Part shown: piece after piece, positions 52,404 through 61,659 of the stretch | Numbering within the stretch: position 1 is the stretch's first letter | Layout: every line of letters begins with the position of its first letter | Assembly: GCA_910587095.1 (NCBI GenBank) | Contig: CAJUMJ010000034.1 | Coordinates: forward strand, 1 to 64,000 | DNA from: an uncultured Lachnospiraceae bacterium | Lineage (GTDB): Bacteria > Bacillota > Clostridia > Lachnospirales > Lachnospiraceae | Direction: 5' to 3' | Length of the DNA stretch: 64,000 nucleotides | The notes under the pieces: generated by a model | Seen by the model: the letters and a program-made list of their open reading frames with translations, nothing else | What the model was told of the DNA's origin: nothing | Database searches by the model: none | Made by a program: the position numbers and the translations under genes

Positions 52404-53549
52404 CTATTTATCTTTCCGAATCCAGATAGAACCGTCTCCGCATCCGGCCAATTTTTCTCCCAGGCGTTCGGCATATTTATGCGCCATAAATCCGCCGAAC
52501 CATTGAATGGAATATTCCCTGTTGTGCATCAAAAACGCTCTGAGCATATACGCCTCATTGTATGCCCTGCCTTCATATATCCATTTTTTCGGATAAATAA
52601 AAGGGTAAAATATATCGTGAAAATGGATATAAACCCCCGCCTGAATCCGCGGCAATATTTCAAAAAACAGATAATTGATATCCGAGCCTGTCTTAGATAC
52701 ATGTGAAGAATCGATAAAAAGAATATCGTTCTCCTTCAGCTGTTCAAACACTTCTACCGGTATGTCCTGTAATTTTGACTCATGAATCTTTATATTGTCG
52801 GAATCGCGCAGCAACGATTTTAATCTGTCCGAGTACGGTTCAATGGACATAATTTCTATCTCGTTATTAAAAACTTTTTCGTTCATATCAAGCATTACGC
52901 TGGTTGAAAATCCGCTCCCGACTTCTATGATCTTTTCGGGATGCAGGATACGCATCATATAATACAAAATATCAGCGCCGTTTTTAGGAAAGCAGGGATT
53001 GACGCAGTAGTACCTTGTGTCGCTGCTCTCATAAAGATTCCACTTGGGAGCTTCCATTTCCTGCATTTTTTCAAGCAGCTCCAAATGCCTCTCCTCATTC
53101 AGAGATATTTCCTTAATGCAGGACTCTGGATCAAATAACGTTTCCTCTTTTCTATGTATCTCTTCCATGTCCGGGTAAGGAGATTCGTAATGGTTGAAGG
53201 GGAATACGTTATTAAAATCATCCGGCTCATACCGTTCTGGCAGAAAATAAGTGCATTTATCTGCAAGTTTGTGCAGATCGTATACATTTTCAAATCCACG
53301 CTGCTCTAACTGTTCCAATATATCCGCGCATCGATGGGGTGAAACCAGTACGACATTCTCCCTTGCTCCCCGTTTTTCCGCCTCCTCAACGCTGATACAC
53401 ATATACTGGTCAACGACTGGCTTTCCCCACTTCTCTTTCGCATTGTCAATAAATGCCGCCATTTCTATCCCGTTAATCTTCAACAGTTTCAGCAGTCTTT
53501 TTCCGTTACTGCCGCTGCCAAATATATAAAATTCTTTTTTCCTAACCAT
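52404..53549 (-). CDS. Class I SAM methyltransferase with an N-terminal Rossmann-like module
   Basis: 381 residues from ATG 53549 (GGGAG 9 bases upstream). Residues 1-95 are the locus module: EFYIFGSGSNGKRLLKLLKI, AAFIDNAKEKWG, NVVLVSPHR. The C-terminal domain is Methyltransf_24-like: KIIEVGSGFSTSVMLDMNEK, IEIMSIEPYSDRLKSLL, NDILFIDSSHVSKTGSDINY, VYIHFHDIFYPF. The end is AGCGDGSIWIRKDK. It probably methylates a sugar or an amino-sugar side chain. By eye it is less AT-rich than the asnB genes on each side. Confidence 0.85.
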   Translation of the reverse strand: MVRKKEFYIFGSGSNGKRLLKLLKINGIEMAAFIDNAKEKWGKPVVDQYMCISVEEAEKRGARENVVLVSPHRCADILEQLEQRGFENVYDLHKLADKCTYFLPERYEPDDFNNVFPFNHYESPYPDMEEIHRKEETLFDPESCIKEISLNEERHLELLEKMQEMEAPKWNLYESSDTRYYCVNPCFPKNGADILYYMMRILHPEKIIEVGSGFSTSVMLDMNEKVFNNEIEIMSIEPYSDRLKSLLRDSDNIKIHESKLQDIPVEVFEQLKENDILFIDSSHVSKTGSDINYLFFEILPRIQAGVYIHFHDIFYPFIYPKKWIYEGRAYNEAYMLRAFLMHNREYSIQWFGGFMAHKYAERLGEKLAGCGDGSIWIRKDK

Positions 53550-53618
53550 TTCATCCGCTCCCTTATAAGCAAAACAAGCCAGGCACCAATCTTTTCGCGC
53601 CAACTTTCCTAATAAGCT

Positions 53619-54092
53619 TTACACCTCATACAAAATATCTTCCAGGGAAATAATCGGGCACGAAACCTTATCCCTCAATGTTTCCTCTACCTCATCAAAA
53701 AATGTAATCGCGGTAACAACCACTGCATCCACTTCCGGAAGCGGCTCGTCCACTGAAAGAACGTCGATGTAAGAATATATACCCACTTTTCTGTCTATTC
53801 CGTATACCGCTTCTATTTCGGAGTCTTTTAATTCATTGACCAGTGTCTCTCCGGCATAGCTCATACCGTAAATAGCTATCTTCTGATATCCATGGTCTTC
53901 AAAATATGAGGAAAGCTTTTTCCCCTCCTGTTTTACCTTCACCCACTGATTCATCATCAGAAAAAGCGCCAAATGCTTATCCGACTTCTCCTGAATTTTC
54001 CCGGCCTTGTCGCCGCTGATCTTCCCGACTGCGCTTGCTCCCGCAATACCGCCCGCTACCATTGATAATACTGAAATGACTCCTTTTTTCAT
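53619..54092 (-). CDS. Stand-alone Rossmann-like module protein with N-terminal glycine-zipper helix (copy 2)
   Basis: 157 residues from ATG 54092 (strong GGAGG site). The first about 25 residues are a hydrophobic helix with a small-residue zipper (MVAGGIAGASAVGK), followed by a helical linker HLALFLMMNQWVKVKQEGK, then the module: KIAIYGMSYAGETLVNELKD, AVYGIDRKVGI, VDAVVVTAITFFDE, ending CPIISLEDIL. It has no catalytic domain of its own. It closely matches the protein at 55965 (about three quarters identical by eye) and the C-terminus of the 46637 glycosyltransferase. Confidence 0.75.
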   Translation of the reverse strand: MKKGVISVLSMVAGGIAGASAVGKISGDKAGKIQEKSDKHLALFLMMNQWVKVKQEGKKLSSYFEDHGYQKIAIYGMSYAGETLVNELKDSEIEAVYGIDRKVGIYSYIDVLSVDEPLPEVDAVVVTAITFFDEVEETLRDKVSCPIISLEDILYEV

Positions 54093-54134
54093 CTTGGTTT
54101 CCTCCTTTGCTACATAAATTATCAATTTCTCATT

Positions 54135-55835
54135 CTATACTTTCCATAGCTTCTCCAAGAGTTCCTCCTGCACTGACATTCTTCTCCTGAAATATTCTGT
54201 CGGCATTGCAAAGCCTTGTTTTGTACGATATAATATCTCCTTATTAATTACTGGTTCATAAGCTTTTTTCAGTAATCCTTTGGCCTCTCCTGCCGGACAT
54301 CTGTCTTCCTGCGATAAGGAAAAGGCAAACTCCACTATCCTTCGGTCTAAAAACGGCACCCTGGATTCCAGTGATACAGCCATGCTTGTGCGGTCGACTT
54401 TCGTCAGGATATCACTGGGAAGATAAGTTTTCAGATCAAGATACTGCATTCTGGTAACCGCAGGTAAATCCTTTCTGTAATATTTCCTAAAATACCACAG
54501 TTTATCGTAATCTCTTGGAATCCTCAATCGTTCCCTCAATTTGCTGTCACTTCCCGACAATGTGGGAGCCATATATCTGTCATACAAATTTAAACCATCT
54601 AAAAATTTCCAGTCGTATTTTCCATCCTTCCTCATCCTGCAATATAATTTGGAAATAAGTATATTATCATAGCCGTTTTTCTGCTCCTTTTCTTCCAAAA
54701 CACCATATCTGGCATATCCGCCAAATACTTCATCGCTTCCATCTCCTGTCAGGACGACCACCACTTTATTCCGTGCCTCCCTAGATACCAGATAAGTTGG
54801 AAAAGCGGATGTATCCGCAAACGGCTCGTCATACCATGTTTTCATATTGGCAAAGTTTTCATGAAAAATATTCCGATTAAATATCTTTTCATTACGTCGA
54901 ATCTGGTATCTGTCAGACAGCTTTCTGGCAAAATCCAGTTCGTTATAAGGAGCCTCGTTGAAACCGATGGAAAAGCTCTCAAGCTGCGGATTAATCTGAC
55001 TACTCTCATAAGCAATGATACTGGAATCAACACCACCGCTTAAAAATACCCCTACCGGGACATCTGCTATCATCTGCTCTTTCACAGATTGTTTCACTAA
55101 TTCTCTTACTTCACAAATTAGGTCTTCCTGTTTTCTCTGTGCCCCCCTTGTCCCATTTATCTCCAATTTCCAGTACGCACCATTCTTGATAACCTTCCGA
55201 GAGTGAATATCAAATTCTAATCGATGCGCAGGCTGCAATTTGTATGTATTTTGATACAGTGTCTTTGGTTCCGGAATATAAATATAATTCAGGTAATCAT
55301 AAACCGCCGTATTATCAATCTTCAAGGAAATATCAGTGCACATATTGGCGATACCTTTTAGTTCAGAAGAAAAGCCAAAATTCCTTCCATCATAATAATA
55401 ATATAGTGGCTTGATCCCCAACCGATCCCTGTACAGCCTAACAGTTCCGCTTTTGCCCTCTCGCTTATCGTAAATGGCAATCGCAAACATACCATCAATT
55501 TGAGTAACAAATTTTTCTCCATATTCCAAATAAGCGCTTAAAATCACTTCTGTATCTGTAGTGGAGGAAAAGTGATACCCCTTTCTTTCCAGTTGACGAC
55601 GCAATTTCTGATAACCATAAATCTCTCCATTATATACAATAGCCACTTGTTTATCTTTGGAAAACATGGGCTGCATTCCTTTGTCCGACAAATCAATGAC
55701 CGCTAACCTTGTAAATGCTAAACAGAAATCCTCTAGCTTCACCACTTTGGTTCCATCCGGTCCTCTGTGTTTCATAGATTCAATTCCTTTTTTGTAATCC
55801 CATCTATGATTATTCCCTCCTAAAATACCACACAT
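54135..55835 (-). CDS. asnB: Asparagine synthase-like glutamine amidotransferase (copy 2)
   Basis: 566 residues, paralogous to the gene at 49457. It has MCGILGGNN with Cys2, KHRGPDGTKV, the FLSGGVDSSIIAYES P-loop, and a matching C-terminal LSQEDRCPAGEAKGLLKKAY. Glutaminase and ATP-binding motifs are intact, so it could amidate a second site or substrate. It forms a block with the stand-alone module protein at 55965, mirroring the pair 53619 plus asnB copy 1. AT-rich like its paralogue. Confidence 0.9.
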   Translation of the reverse strand: MCGILGGNNHRWDYKKGIESMKHRGPDGTKVVKLEDFCLAFTRLAVIDLSDKGMQPMFSKDKQVAIVYNGEIYGYQKLRRQLERKGYHFSSTTDTEVILSAYLEYGEKFVTQIDGMFAIAIYDKREGKSGTVRLYRDRLGIKPLYYYYDGRNFGFSSELKGIANMCTDISLKIDNTAVYDYLNYIYIPEPKTLYQNTYKLQPAHRLEFDIHSRKVIKNGAYWKLEINGTRGAQRKQEDLICEVRELVKQSVKEQMIADVPVGVFLSGGVDSSIIAYESSQINPQLESFSIGFNEAPYNELDFARKLSDRYQIRRNEKIFNRNIFHENFANMKTWYDEPFADTSAFPTYLVSREARNKVVVVLTGDGSDEVFGGYARYGVLEEKEQKNGYDNILISKLYCRMRKDGKYDWKFLDGLNLYDRYMAPTLSGSDSKLRERLRIPRDYDKLWYFRKYYRKDLPAVTRMQYLDLKTYLPSDILTKVDRTSMAVSLESRVPFLDRRIVEFAFSLSQEDRCPAGEAKGLLKKAYEPVINKEILYRTKQGFAMPTEYFRRRMSVQEELLEKLWKV

Positions 55836-55844
55836 TTACCAATC

Positions 55845-55964
55845 TCCTATTTATCGTATATTATACTTTTTCATTGCTTCCGACTTGCGCTGCGTTTTCA
55901 TGCACATGAACATTTGGAAAAGCCCGCAGCCGGCAGCAATACCCCAATTCCCACAATAGCAAAA
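55845..55964 (-). pseudogene. Possible remnant of a small membrane protein
   Basis: In the 129-base gap between the stand-alone module gene and asnB copy 2, one minus-strand frame reads NWGIAAGCGLFQMFMCMKTQ followed by a basic tail ending MKKYNIR and a stop. It lacks an upstream start in that frame and could be the membrane end of a decayed duplicate. It is also a little richer in GC than its flanks. Tentative. Confidence 0.25.
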
Positions 55965-56438
55965 TTACATATCATCTAAAACACTTGCAAGTGAGATAAT
56001 TGGACAAGAAACCTTATCCCGCAGCACCTTCTCTATCTCATCAAAAAAGGTAATTGCTGTAACAACAATCGCATCTACCTCAGGCAATGAACTATCTACT
56101 GACAAAATATTAATATAAGAATATAATCCATCTCTTTGATCAATTCCATATACCAACTCAATCTCTGAATCCATTAGTTCATTAACAAGCGTCTCACCCA
56201 CATAACTCATTCCATAAACCGCAATTCTTTCATATCTATGCTTTTTAAAATAGGAAGATAAATTTTTCCCTTCCTGCTTCACTTTAACCCAATCATTCAT
56301 CATTAAAAAAAGCGCTAAATGTTTATTAGACTTTTCCTGAATTTTTTCAGCTTTGTCATTTCTAATTTTTCCGACTGCACTTGCCCCTATTATTCCGCCA
56401 GCCACCATTGTCAACGCTGAAATTATGCTTTTTTTCAT
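55965..56438 (-). CDS. Stand-alone Rossmann-like module protein with N-terminal glycine-zipper helix (copy 1)
   Basis: 157 residues from ATG 56438 (AGGAAGGAAG upstream). It has the same layout as the protein at 53619: a hydrophobic MVAGGIIGASAVGK helix, the HLALFLMMNDWVKVKQEGK linker, then RIAVYGMSYVGETLVNELMD, LVYGIDQRDGL, VDAIVVTAITFFDE and CPIISLASVL. The two are clearly paralogous. This copy is more AT-rich in its codons. It probably docks at the membrane and could dimerise with module domains of the glycosyltransferases, which is an inference. Confidence 0.75.
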   Translation of the reverse strand: MKKSIISALTMVAGGIIGASAVGKIRNDKAEKIQEKSNKHLALFLMMNDWVKVKQEGKNLSSYFKKHRYERIAVYGMSYVGETLVNELMDSEIELVYGIDQRDGLYSYINILSVDSSLPEVDAIVVTAITFFDEIEKVLRDKVSCPIISLASVLDDM

Positions 56439-56458
56439 ATTAACTTCCTTCCTGATTT

Positions 56459-57655
56459 TCAATTACCAACTAAAGTTTGATATATTTTCTTCCCCGCCGA
56501 CTCTGTCTTTTCAGCATTCTTATGTTTTCGTTCTTGATTAATCGCTAAGTCCAATAGTTCCACTCCTAAATTATCCATTTCATTTACAACCCGATTTTGG
56601 CAGAACTTTCGCTCTATAATTTCTTTCAAATATGGAATTGAATCATTATTGACTGTTAATTCCTTTCCTTCTATATGGTTATTTACAACATCATATAACA
56701 AAAGCATATTACCTCGGGCAGGATGTATCAATACTTTATGCTGTTCGATTACATTAAAAGCTCCAAATGCCGTCCACTCCTCTAACCCTTCTAGAAATCG
56801 AAAGCCTGCAGGATAATCTATTGCTTTACTAATAGTGCGTTTTGTTTTATCTATCTGCATTATATATTTTAAACCCAAGGGTAATACAATAGCCTTATCA
56901 TCTATAAATATCATATTGACATATGGTACAGTTTTGCCGCTAAACCATTCTTCTTTCTCTAATTGATATTTTATCAAGCCATCTGTTGTGCGATCCCATT
57001 CATATACATCGGTCGATGTAAACGATAATATCCAAAAGTTATTGCCATCGTATCTAATTCCCCATATATTATAGTCTTCCGTAAATTGTTTACAAAAAGT
57101 TCTCTTTTTTTCCTGAATACTAATCCCGATAATTGTAGTATTCCCAGACAAAATGGCAATTTCCGCTTCATTTATTCTAATCACATTATCAATATTATAA
57201 ATAAATTCCGTTCCATCCAACAAATCCTCTATATCTCTATTTCTTTCAATTTTTAATGTTTTCAAATCCAACATGAAAATACCCTGTGACAGTCTGGTCG
57301 GGAATATATATACTTGTTCATCATAACAGACTACTCCTGCTGTCATATAAACATTTGAACCATCCACTGAATTGATTGGAATCCCCCACATATTATTTTT
57401 ATCAATATCATAAACTAAAATCTGATTGCAGTTTGCAGGAAACAGCATTATTTTACTTCCATAGCAACAATTTACATGACCCAAATAGGCTTTCTGAATA
57501 GCCTTTTCCAAAAATGGTATCCTGCCTATAAATTGCATTGACAAGTCATGAATATCCACTGAAAATAAACCATTAAAACCCCCATTGGAAAAATATATCT
57601 GATCGTTAAACAGGATTCCTCCCACATATGATATATATTCTTTATGATTCTTCAT
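56459..57655 (-). CDS. Kelch/beta-propeller-like protein of a glycan locus
   Basis: 398 residues without signal peptide. Repeated blades follow the pattern of hydrophobic strands with Asp and Trp, such as QIYFSNGGFNGLFSVDIHDL, CCYGSKIMLFPANCNQILVY, VVCYDEQVYIFPTRLSQGIF and IRYDGNNFWILSFTSTDVYE, so a six- or seven-bladed propeller is likely. Its C-terminal tail (about 345-398) is helical and charged. I know propellers of this kind beside glycosyltransferases in Lachnospiraceae but not their function. It overlaps the upstream gene by 14 bases. Confidence 0.6.
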   Translation of the reverse strand: MKNHKEYISYVGGILFNDQIYFSNGGFNGLFSVDIHDLSMQFIGRIPFLEKAIQKAYLGHVNCCYGSKIMLFPANCNQILVYDIDKNNMWGIPINSVDGSNVYMTAGVVCYDEQVYIFPTRLSQGIFMLDLKTLKIERNRDIEDLLDGTEFIYNIDNVIRINEAEIAILSGNTTIIGISIQEKKRTFCKQFTEDYNIWGIRYDGNNFWILSFTSTDVYEWDRTTDGLIKYQLEKEEWFSGKTVPYVNMIFIDDKAIVLPLGLKYIMQIDKTKRTISKAIDYPAGFRFLEGLEEWTAFGAFNVIEQHKVLIHPARGNMLLLYDVVNNHIEGKELTVNNDSIPYLKEIIERKFCQNRVVNEMDNLGVELLDLAINQERKHKNAEKTESAGKKIYQTLVGN

Positions 57656-58973
57656 ACAGCTCCTTTACATCCAGCAAATACATATTTTCTCTTAAATAGC
57701 TATAAGATATAGGCCTGTTATACATAGCAAGTCCCAGTCCTCCATTATCCTTACTGCTATAAGCAACTCGATGATTATTTTTCCATATATTCAAAACCTG
57801 CCAATACTTTTCCATACATTTAGTTTCTTCTTCTGTAATCTTCCAAGTGTGATCCAGCTTTTCATTCATTTCAATCGTAGCTTTTAGTATCTCTTCCTCT
57901 GTATTATCAATCAATTCAATTTTCTCTTTTTTAAAGCGCTCACTATGTCGGTCACACTTGAGCGATACTTCCCACATTTCATATAAATTAAGTAAACGTT
58001 CCTTCCTCCTGGAATAAAATTTTTTAGGTATATACAAATCATAGTCAGTCCACGGTAATGCTTCCTGCCCATAACACCACACGATTAAATTAGTCTGTAA
58101 AACTGGTCTGCCCCAAAAAGTTGAAATAGCTGTAATTCCTGATGAGCATCCTATTAAAAACTTACAATTGGCAATCAAATAGAAATCCATCAATTCATCA
58201 TAAAAATAATTGGCATAGTCAACAACATCTTCTATTTCACATTTTTTGCTTTCATCCTTTCCCATTCTTATTGCCTGACAACCTAATTTTTTCATATATG
58301 AGCATGCCTGTCTATAAGAATTAATATCTGCATCAAGTACTGATGTATCATCATATTCACTAATAAAATTATTTGTTTTTGTAGCAACCTCCCTCGCATG
58401 GATACATATATATTCGCCCACAACTCCCATTTTCTGCATTTTTTTATTCGCATATTCTTCGATTTCTTTAGTAAATGGAAGCAATGGTTTCCCTATTTTT
58501 ATATTGAAAACTACGGATGAATCCCGATACCTATATTTGTCAAAATATTCTGTAGAAATTTTATCAGAATGAAAAAATATACAATATTTCCAAAATTCAA
58601 GATTTCCTTCTGAAATAAAATGTATACGTCTTCCAAAAACATCGAAAATCTTTTTATTAACCACTCCCCCTATATAGTAATCCTTATAAAAAGTAGGTAA
58701 TACAACATGAAAAGCATTTTTTGATCGTTTCAATCTGTCCTCTAAAAACATAAATAGTCTGGCTACTGTTTCTCCTATGCTTACGAATTCAATTCCATAT
58801 ACATATATGCAATCATATTTCTGAACAAGCCTCTTCCAGCGTTTTTCATACCTTTTGATTTTATGATATGTCCAGTTTGATTGATAGTTCAGCTTATGCT
58901 CGTATTCCTTTATTTTATTATGCAAAAAAAAAGTTTTACTATTTTGCATAAAATAATCGTGAATTTTATTCAT
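57642..58973 (-). CDS. TIGR04372-type putative glycosyltransferase
   Basis: 443 residues. The pattern GKPLLPFTKEIEEYANKKMQ, YICIHAREVATKT, CQAIRMGKDESKKCEIEDVV and IANCKFLIGCSSGITAISTF with WGRPVLQTNLI is that of the TIGR04372 family, annotated as putative glycosyltransferases from polysaccharide loci. The first 60 residues are a helical, basic segment. The fold may be GT-B-like, but I cannot show catalytic residues. It overlaps the propeller gene, so the two are coupled. It is AT-rich relative to genes below 48 kb. Confidence 0.72.
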   Translation of the reverse strand: MNKIHDYFMQNSKTFFLHNKIKEYEHKLNYQSNWTYHKIKRYEKRWKRLVQKYDCIYVYGIEFVSIGETVARLFMFLEDRLKRSKNAFHVVLPTFYKDYYIGGVVNKKIFDVFGRRIHFISEGNLEFWKYCIFFHSDKISTEYFDKYRYRDSSVVFNIKIGKPLLPFTKEIEEYANKKMQKMGVVGEYICIHAREVATKTNNFISEYDDTSVLDADINSYRQACSYMKKLGCQAIRMGKDESKKCEIEDVVDYANYFYDELMDFYLIANCKFLIGCSSGITAISTFWGRPVLQTNLIVWCYGQEALPWTDYDLYIPKKFYSRRKERLLNLYEMWEVSLKCDRHSERFKKEKIELIDNTEEEILKATIEMNEKLDHTWKITEEETKCMEKYWQVLNIWKNNHRVAYSSKDNGGLGLAMYNRPISYSYLRENMYLLDVKELYEES

Positions 58974-58989
58974 TAAACACTCTCACTCC

Positions 58990-59697
58990 CTACTTTTTGT
59001 TACAGCATACAGCAAAAATATAGCATGACATCGGTGCAAAACCTGTATTTACAACTTCATCATTCATATTAAAAATAAACACATTATGAAAATATTTTTT
59101 CATTAAACTATATAATCTTTTCTGATCATATAAATTTATATGCGCCATTTTGCTTTCCTGAGAAGCATATGGGCTTAGCATTATGTTAGGCGTTCCTACA
59201 ATAGCAACCCCATCCATCGTAAGGCTGGATTTAACAATTTCGCAATATTTCTCCTCCATTTCCGGAGAAATATGTTCGATTACATCAAGGCTTACAATAG
59301 CATCAAAATTTTCATGTCCCGTTTCCGCACAATCAAAAAAATTTGAACATACGAATTTGAACTCCTCTGATAAATTCATATTATTCCACTCAACAGCACG
59401 CTTATCTAAATCTATGCCAACGTATTGATTTAACATTATATTTTGCTTAAACATTAATGCCCCTAGAGCTTCTTGACATCCCAGCTCTAATAAATTCACT
59501 TTTTCCCTATACATGAGCAATTTACTTACAAACTTATACCTGCTCAACGTAAAAGCCAAGTGTTTAATATCCTGATTAACAGCATGACTATAATATGTTC
59601 CCAACTGCACCAAATTTGTATTTGATATATTTTCACAAACAGCATTCCAATTATCGCTATCATTGTCTCTTAAAATATTCTGACTTTTCTGTTCCAT
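58990..59697 (-). CDS. Class I SAM-dependent methyltransferase
   Basis: 235 residues from ATG 59697, chosen for the AAGGGGA site 7 bases upstream. LLELGCQEALGALMFKQ is motif I, YVGIDLDKRAVEWNNM motif II, FDAIVSLDVIEHISPEMEEK the Methyltransf_11 or 23 block, and GVAIVGTPNIMLSPYASQES the post-motif region. It probably methylates a sugar of the glycan. Nothing in the sequence tells which. It lies 16 bases after glf. Confidence 0.83.
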   Translation of the reverse strand: MEQKSQNILRDNDSDNWNAVCENISNTNLVQLGTYYSHAVNQDIKHLAFTLSRYKFVSKLLMYREKVNLLELGCQEALGALMFKQNIMLNQYVGIDLDKRAVEWNNMNLSEEFKFVCSNFFDCAETGHENFDAIVSLDVIEHISPEMEEKYCEIVKSSLTMDGVAIVGTPNIMLSPYASQESKMAHINLYDQKRLYSLMKKYFHNVFIFNMNDEVVNTGFAPMSCYIFAVCCNKK

Positions 59698-59713
59698 ACT
59701 TTTCATCCCCTTG

Positions 59714-60823
59714 CTAAAATCTATCTGCAAATTCACATGCCGACGCTATACATTGATTAATATCCAAATATTTATATGTACCCAACCGTCCCATTGCATA
59801 CACTCCACTTGGTAAATTTTCCATATATTTAGCCGCTTTATCCTGTTCACTTTTAATATTATAACTATACAATCTATTACTGTGAGAAGGTACTTCCATA
59901 ACTAAAAGAGTAGAATCAGCTTTATGTCCAGTCAAATTCTTATACTCCACAATCCTCGTAAATTTCTCTTGATTAGGATAATAAATAAAATGATGTTCCT
60001 TGTTAAAAGCATATTCTACCGGAAGAACAATTGTATGGAAATCCCGTCCCATATACCGTAATTCTCCAAAGCATCCCTCTAGTAAGTCATCCAACGCTAT
60101 TGTAGAAATAATAATATCCCCGCTTATTACTTCTCCCGATATATATACTTCCTTTTTATCTAAATCCACTTTGTTAATAACAGTATTCAAGTATACTTCA
60201 CTATTTCTTGCACAATATTCAAAGAATCTATTATATCCTGTTTCTTCAATAGGATAAGCATGCAGCTGACTCTCAGACACTGAACCCAAACGGCACATTC
60301 TATCGCCATGTTGTATCGGTGAGCCTTTTACTGACCAGGAAAAATCTTCAAAAACTTTATTAGATTCTACCTCCCACATTTTCTCTGTATATGTTTTTAT
60401 ATACTTTCCATAAAGTGTTGGTCCCACTGCATTAATCCAACCATCTTCCAAATTAGTTGCATCATTAACCTTTGGCTTATCTTCCAATTCCCTTAAAATT
60501 TTATCCTTATCCGGCATGATTTGAATATCGTCCCAATGAATCGGAAACCCATAAAATTTCTGGTCCTGCTCATTATAAGAATCTAGGATAAGAGGAAATT
60601 TTCTTAACGCTATAACAGAATTAATATATTCAAATGCTTTTCCATCTTTTATGGATAGCGGTCTAGGGCCCTCAGTATACGGATGCCCCCCGTAAAAAAA
60701 GGTATGACACCCACCTCCTAAGTAACTATTTTTCTCCAAAATTATCGTTTGAATCCCCTTCTTATTCAGTTCGTTAGCAACAACACAACCTGTCAATCCA
60801 CCACCTAAAATCAATGCTTTCAT
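59714..60823 (-). CDS. Divergent UDP-galactopyranose mutase-like flavoprotein
   Basis: 369 residues. The start MKALILGGGLTGCVVANELN is the FAD-binding GxGxxG. IILEKNSYLGGGCHTFFYGG and the C-terminal VYAMGRLGTYKYLDINQCIA match Glf, as does FTRIVEYKNLTGHK in the middle. The usual GPHIFHT near residue 55 reads TEGPRPLSI here, so substrate-site residues are changed. It may act on UDP-galactose, giving galactofuranose, or on another UDP-sugar or nucleotide sugar. It is 3 bases from the SDR gene. Confidence 0.75.
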   Translation of the reverse strand: MKALILGGGLTGCVVANELNKKGIQTIILEKNSYLGGGCHTFFYGGHPYTEGPRPLSIKDGKAFEYINSVIALRKFPLILDSYNEQDQKFYGFPIHWDDIQIMPDKDKILRELEDKPKVNDATNLEDGWINAVGPTLYGKYIKTYTEKMWEVESNKVFEDFSWSVKGSPIQHGDRMCRLGSVSESQLHAYPIEETGYNRFFEYCARNSEVYLNTVINKVDLDKKEVYISGEVISGDIIISTIALDDLLEGCFGELRYMGRDFHTIVLPVEYAFNKEHHFIYYPNQEKFTRIVEYKNLTGHKADSTLLVMEVPSHSNRLYSYNIKSEQDKAAKYMENLPSGVYAMGRLGTYKYLDINQCIASACEFADRF

Positions 60824-60826
60824 AAA

Positions 60827-61642
60827 TTAAAGAACCTCTCTTTCTTTTAAACGACACAATTCCTCTATGATATTCTTTATCCCTTTAGAAACATAGCCAT
60901 ACTGTATTGCCTTTGTCACATCTAAAGTAAAATATCTCTTTTGATCTGTATCTTCACTACAAATCAGGGATCCTGAATGATAAAACTCCTTTATATAAAC
61001 AAGTATCTCTTTCAATTTTACCAGCTCAGTATTACCCAAGAGAAAAATCTGCTTATCATCCATGTCTTCTCGCTCACACAAAAGTATGATAAAAGTTATC
61101 AAATCATCAATATGCAATATATTATTAAAGAGTCTGTCAATATTATATAATCTGAGATGTTCTCCCTCTTTTATTTTAGAAATCGTATTACAAATGAAAA
61201 CATCTCTCCAAACTCTTCCTACAACACCCGGCATGCGCAAAATATAATAGGGTATTCCGCTTTCCAAAATCACTTTTTCCGCCAAATATTTTGTCACACC
61301 GTAAACATTGGGATTTACCATAATTGTATCCTCGGTAACAATATCTGTATTTAATTCGCCATATACAGAGTCAGAAGAAAGATAAATAACTCTTTTTACG
61401 TGATGCTCTCTACTAAACCGCATCATGTTTATCGCAGCTCCCACATTATCTTGTAACAGCTTTTCTGTAGTTGCGTTACTCACAGCTGCTGAATAAATCA
61501 GAATATCGTAATCCCCTTCATATTGTTCCAAGTCACTGCTTCGTGAGACTTCATATAACTGTATTTCCCTGATTCTCTCGATTTTTGCTTTTATAAATCC
61601 TCCAATATATCCACCCGGACTAAATAGAACTATTCTTTTCAT
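60827..61642 (-). CDS. NAD-dependent epimerase/dehydratase (SDR) of the sugar-nucleotide type
   Basis: 271 residues. The start KRIVLFSPGGYIGGFIKAKI has a GxxGxxG-like loop, VKRVIYLSSDSVYGELNTDI the extended-SDR SSDSVYG, and NPNVYGVTKYLAEKVILESG the YxxxK catalytic pair. It is short for the family, so part of the C-terminal substrate domain is reduced. It probably reduces, epimerises or dehydrates the nucleotide sugar for the next step. It lies 17 bases downstream of the FkbM gene and 3 bases before glf. Confidence 0.82.
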   Translation of the reverse strand: MKRIVLFSPGGYIGGFIKAKIERIREIQLYEVSRSSDLEQYEGDYDILIYSAAVSNATTEKLLQDNVGAAINMMRFSREHHVKRVIYLSSDSVYGELNTDIVTEDTIMVNPNVYGVTKYLAEKVILESGIPYYILRMPGVVGRVWRDVFICNTISKIKEGEHLRLYNIDRLFNNILHIDDLITFIILLCEREDMDDKQIFLLGNTELVKLKEILVYIKEFYHSGSLICSEDTDQKRYFTLDVTKAIQYGYVSKGIKNIIEELCRLKEREVL

Positions 61643-61659
61643 CTGTCACCATCCCAAAA

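Noticed and set aside
49457..55835. asnB genes as plain asparagine biosynthesis
   Set aside because: Two copies embedded in a glycan operon with module proteins fit glycan amidation better, although asparagine synthetase activity cannot be excluded.
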